A stretch of DNA of 6,693 bases from Alphaproteobacteria bacterium (lineage in GTDB: Bacteria; Pseudomonadota; Alphaproteobacteria; Rhizobiales; Beijerinckiaceae), in the NCBI GenBank assembly GCA_009920595.1, contig RFZR01000089.1, positions 1-6,693 on the forward strand, given 5' to 3'. Both the position numbers and the translations under genes were made by a program. This document shows positions 4,503 through 6,693 of this stretch, piece by piece (the first letter of the stretch is position 1; each line of letters starts with the position of its first letter). The notes beneath the pieces are model-generated. The model did no database searches. It saw only the letters and a program-made list of their open reading frames with translations, and was not told the DNA's origin.

Positions 4503-5810
4503 ATGCAAGTAACGGGATCTGAGCGGCGGTGCCTTGCGGTTGTTTTGGCGGCAGGTGAGGGCACGAGAATGAAGTCCTCCCGGCCCAAAGTGCTCCATGA
4601 CATTGCCGGACGCTCCATGCTTGGCCATGTGTTGGCGTCCATACAAGAGGCGGGGATTGCCGATGTTGCGGTTGTGGTTGGGCCTGATCGCCCTGATGTT
4701 GAGGCGGAGGCCCGCGCTCAGGCTCCTGGGGCATCCCTCTTTGTTCAACGCGAACGGTTGGGCACAGCCCATGCCGTTTTAGCCGCGCGTGATGCTTTGG
4801 CGCGCGGGTATCATGAAGTTTTGGTTCTCTTCGCCGATACGCCGTTGATTGAGACCGCAACATTGATCGCCATGCGCAGACGGCTGGAAGCAGGCAATGC
4901 GGTGGTTGCGCTTGGCTTTGAAGCGGCTGATCCCACGGGCTATGGGCGGCTGGTTACAAATGGCCAGAGATTAAACGCGATCCGTGAACATAAGGATGCC
5001 ACTGAATCAGAACGCGCCATCCGCATTTGCAATTCGGGTTTGATGGCAATTGATGGTGCGTTGGCGCTTTCGCTGCTTGATGCGGTTGATCAAAACAATG
5101 CGCAGAAAGAATTTTATTTGACTGACATTGTCGGCATCGCTTGCCAACGCGATCTTTCGACAAGCTATGCACTGGCGCCTGAAGATGAAGTGATGGGCGT
5201 CAATGATCGCGTTCAACTCGCAAGAGCCGAAGCGCTCACACAGGATCGGCTGCGTCGCAAAGCGATGTTGAATGGCGCGACGTTACAAGCGCCTGAAACG
5301 GTTCATTTCAGTTTCGACACGGTGCTCGGTCGTGATGTTGTAATCGAACCCTATGTCTATTTTGGTCCACGCGTGAAAGTCGCCGATCATGTCGCTATTC
5401 ATGCGTTCAGTCATCTTGAAGACACAGTTGTTGACTCTAATGCATCACTCGGTCCCTTCGCGCGTACGCGGCCCGGCTCGCATGTGGGAGCGGCGGCAAA
5501 GATCGGTAATTTTGTTGAATTGAAAAAAGCCAATATCGGTGCCGGCGCTGCCGGCACAATCACCTGTAATTATGACGGCTTTTTCAAATATAAAACGACG
5601 ATTGGTGCCGGCGCTTTCATTGGCGCGAATTCTTCACTCGTCGCGCCCATTAGAATTGGTGAAGGTGCTTATGTCGGTTCGGGCTCGGTGATTACCAAAG
5701 ATGTTGCGCCCGACCAATTGGCGGTCGCGCGCGGCAAGCAGATGTCGAAAGATGGGTGGGGCGCAAGCTTCCGCGCGGCAAGCGAGGCCAAAAAGAAAGC
5801 CAAGGAATAA
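4503..5810 (+). CDS. glmU: GlmU, N-acetylglucosamine-1-P uridyltransferase with deleted acetyltransferase site
   Basis: GlmU normally acetylates glucosamine-1-phosphate (C-terminal half) and then couples it to UTP (N-terminal half), making UDP-GlcNAc. The uridyltransferase half looks complete: LAAGEGTRM (15-23) with PKVLH, QRERLGTAHA (82-91), metal-binding Asp112 in ADTPLI, YGRL, EHKDAT, the CNSG segment and GVNDR. The left-handed beta-helix half keeps the Arg of ARTRPG and the Lys of NFVELKKA (E. coli Arg333, Lys351). But after ANIGAGA it jumps straight to AGTITCNYDG. Twenty residues equal to E. coli 360-379 are missing between residues 349 and 350 (bases 5549/5550), removing His363, Tyr366 and Asn377. 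Length is 435 against 456 in E. coli, and the frame is intact. The uridyltransferase is probably active and the acetyltransferase probably not. It is followed by glmS after 122 bases. Confidence 0.93.
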   Translation: MQVTGSERRCLAVVLAAGEGTRMKSSRPKVLHDIAGRSMLGHVLASIQEAGIADVAVVVGPDRPDVEAEARAQAPGASLFVQRERLGTAHAVLAARDALARGYHEVLVLFADTPLIETATLIAMRRRLEAGNAVVALGFEAADPTGYGRLVTNGQRLNAIREHKDATESERAIRICNSGLMAIDGALALSLLDAVDQNNAQKEFYLTDIVGIACQRDLSTSYALAPEDEVMGVNDRVQLARAEALTQDRLRRKAMLNGATLQAPETVHFSFDTVLGRDVVIEPYVYFGPRVKVADHVAIHAFSHLEDTVVDSNASLGPFARTRPGSHVGAAAKIGNFVELKKANIGAGAAGTITCNYDGFFKYKTTIGAGAFIGANSSLVAPIRIGEGAYVGSGSVITKDVAPDQLAVARGKQMSKDGWGASFRAASEAKKKAKE

Positions 5811-5821
5811 TGCTACCACAC

Positions 5822-5863
5822 GGGTTTCAATGGTGGGCGGTGCGCCGTCACAAATTGAAACTC
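5822..5863 (+). other. Nested stem-loop in the glmU-glmS spacer
   Basis: GTTTCAAT (5824-5831) and ATTGAAAC (5854-5861) are perfect 8-base mirrored arms, extended by one G-U and one G-C pair to 5822/5863. Inside, GGCG (5836-5839) and CGCC (5843-5846) form a smaller hairpin. The 3' arm can alternatively pair with CAAT at 5863-5866 (ATTG-AAACT-CAAT), so two exclusive folds exist. TGTGTTTT follows at 5866-5873. It could be a glmU terminator or attenuator, or a leader element for glmS. Confidence 0.4.
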
Positions 5864-5932
5864 AATGTGTTTTGGAATGAATGCAACGCTTCGCTATGAG
5901 AGCGGCGGTAAAAACCAGGATTTTGATTCACT

Positions 5933-6693
5933 ATGTGCGGTATTGTCGGAATTATTTCGAATGAACCTGCGGCAGCGCAGGCGATTGAAGCGTTAAAGCG
6001 GCTCGAATATCGCGGCTATGATTCCTCGGGCGTGGCGTCACTTTCAAGCGATGGCCGGATTGAGCGTTTGCGCGCAGAGGGAAAACTTAAAAATCTCGCT
6101 GCAAAACTCAATGCGCATCCGCTCGTTGGACATATCGCCATTGGTCATACGCGTTGGGCGACGCATGGACGGCCGACGGAAGACAATGCTCATCCCCATG
6201 CCACAGAGCGTGTCGCGGTCGTGCATAATGGCATTATCGAGAATTTTCGTGAATTGCGTGCAGAGCTAGAAAAAGAGGGCGTAAAATTTTCAAGCGAGAC
6301 GGATACCGAAGCCGTGCTTCATCTTGTTGATCGCGCGTTGCAAAAGAGCGGTGATCCAACGCATGCGATTGCGGAAGTACTTCCCCGTTTAAAAGGCGCT
6401 TTTGCATTAGGATTTGTTTTTTCAGGTCATGACAATTTGTTGATTGGTGCACGCCAAGGCGCGCCTTTGGCGGTCGGACATGGCGAGGGGGAAATGTATT
6501 TGGGTTCGGATGCATTAGCGCTCGCACCTTTTACTGACACAGTCACCTATCTTGAAGAAGGCGATTGGGTTGTGCTCTCGCGCGAGGGCGTCACAATTCA
6601 TGATCGTACAAATGCAGTCGTAAAACGTACAAAGCAAAAAAGTGGAGCAGGGGCATTCCTGGTTGATAAAGGAAATCATCGTCATTTCATGGC
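5933..6693 (+). CDS. glmS: Glucosamine-6-phosphate synthase, N-terminal part (3' truncated by window)
   Basis: Glutamine-fructose-6-phosphate aminotransferase, which makes glucosamine-6-phosphate, the first committed step to UDP-GlcNAc. The frame is open from the ATG at 5933 to the right edge (253 codons), so the sugar isomerase domains lie outside. The start gives MCGIVGII, whose Cys2 becomes the N-terminal catalytic nucleophile after Met removal. The class II glutaminase landmarks follow in order: LKRLEYRGYDSSG, HTRWATHG, NAHPH, VVHNGIIENF, SSETDTE, GAFALGF, and GSDALALAPFT. The end, FLVDKGNHRHFMA, is the linker region seen in alphaproteobacterial GlmS. The ribosome site is AGGA at 5917-5920, 12 bases before the start, a rather long spacing. 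It probably shares a transcript with glmU unless the stem-loop in the spacer stops it. No defect is visible. Confidence 0.96.
   Translation, partial: MCGIVGIISNEPAAAQAIEALKRLEYRGYDSSGVASLSSDGRIERLRAEGKLKNLAAKLNAHPLVGHIAIGHTRWATHGRPTEDNAHPHATERVAVVHNGIIENFRELRAELEKEGVKFSSETDTEAVLHLVDRALQKSGDPTHAIAEVLPRLKGAFALGFVFSGHDNLLIGARQGAPLAVGHGEGEMYLGSDALALAPFTDTVTYLEEGDWVVLSREGVTIHDRTNAVVKRTKQKSGAGAFLVDKGNHRHFM

Noticed and set aside
4495..4863. Minus-strand open frames across glmU
   Set aside because: They are shadows of the well conserved glmU frame, with low-complexity His/Pro/Gln content and no ribosome site support.
5811..5932. glmS ribozyme
   Set aside because: The spacer is too short and lacks a recognisable ribozyme core; this class belongs mostly to Gram-positive bacteria.

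Overview
The window looks like ordinary chromosomal DNA from an alphaproteobacterium, possibly Hyphomicrobiales. That placement rests on protein style and on the glmU-glmS neighbour pair; no rRNA or species marker is present. No mobile element, CRISPR array, prophage or toxin-antitoxin module was seen. The most unusual feature is an apparently internally deleted glmU.

Layout: (1) 1-1100, the C-terminal part of valS (valyl-tRNA synthetase), + strand, running in from the left edge. (2) 1101-1224, a convergent spacer filled with degenerate 7-bp units arranged as a large inverted repeat. (3) 1225-1896, a minus-strand pair: tusA-like sulfur carrier followed by a secreted DUF4864 protein. (4) 1966-3097, mobB (+) and mobA (-), meeting tail to tail with a 14-bp overlap; they act on molybdenum cofactor, attaching GMP to make the guanine dinucleotide form. 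(5) 3162-3641, an Hsp20 small heat-shock protein (-), whose leader can fold a hairpin over its ribosome binding site. (6) 3874-4230, an unrecognised acidic 118-residue protein (+). (7) 4260-4335, tRNA-Lys(UUU) (-) with encoded CCA. (8) 4503-5810 glmU and 5933 to the right edge glmS (partial), both +, covering the first and last enzymes of UDP-GlcNAc synthesis.

Two functional themes stand out. The tusA-mobB-mobA neighbourhood fits sulfur and molybdenum cofactor chemistry, since TusA-type carriers feed sulfur to several pathways including molybdopterin. The glmU-glmS pair feeds peptidoglycan and lipopolysaccharide precursors. In glmU the uridyltransferase half looks complete, but the acetyltransferase half lacks 20 consecutive residues corresponding to E. 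coli 360-379. These include the catalytic His363, Tyr366 and Asn377. The reading frame is kept. Either this is a real loss of the acetyltransferase activity of a normally essential enzyme, or the record has lost 60 bases.

Spacers hold several plausible RNA structures: the valS-side heptamer palindrome, an 11-bp hairpin just before mobA, the hsp20 leader, the tRNA-Lys terminator, and a nested stem-loop between glmU and glmS. These are hand-folded and have not been energy-calculated.
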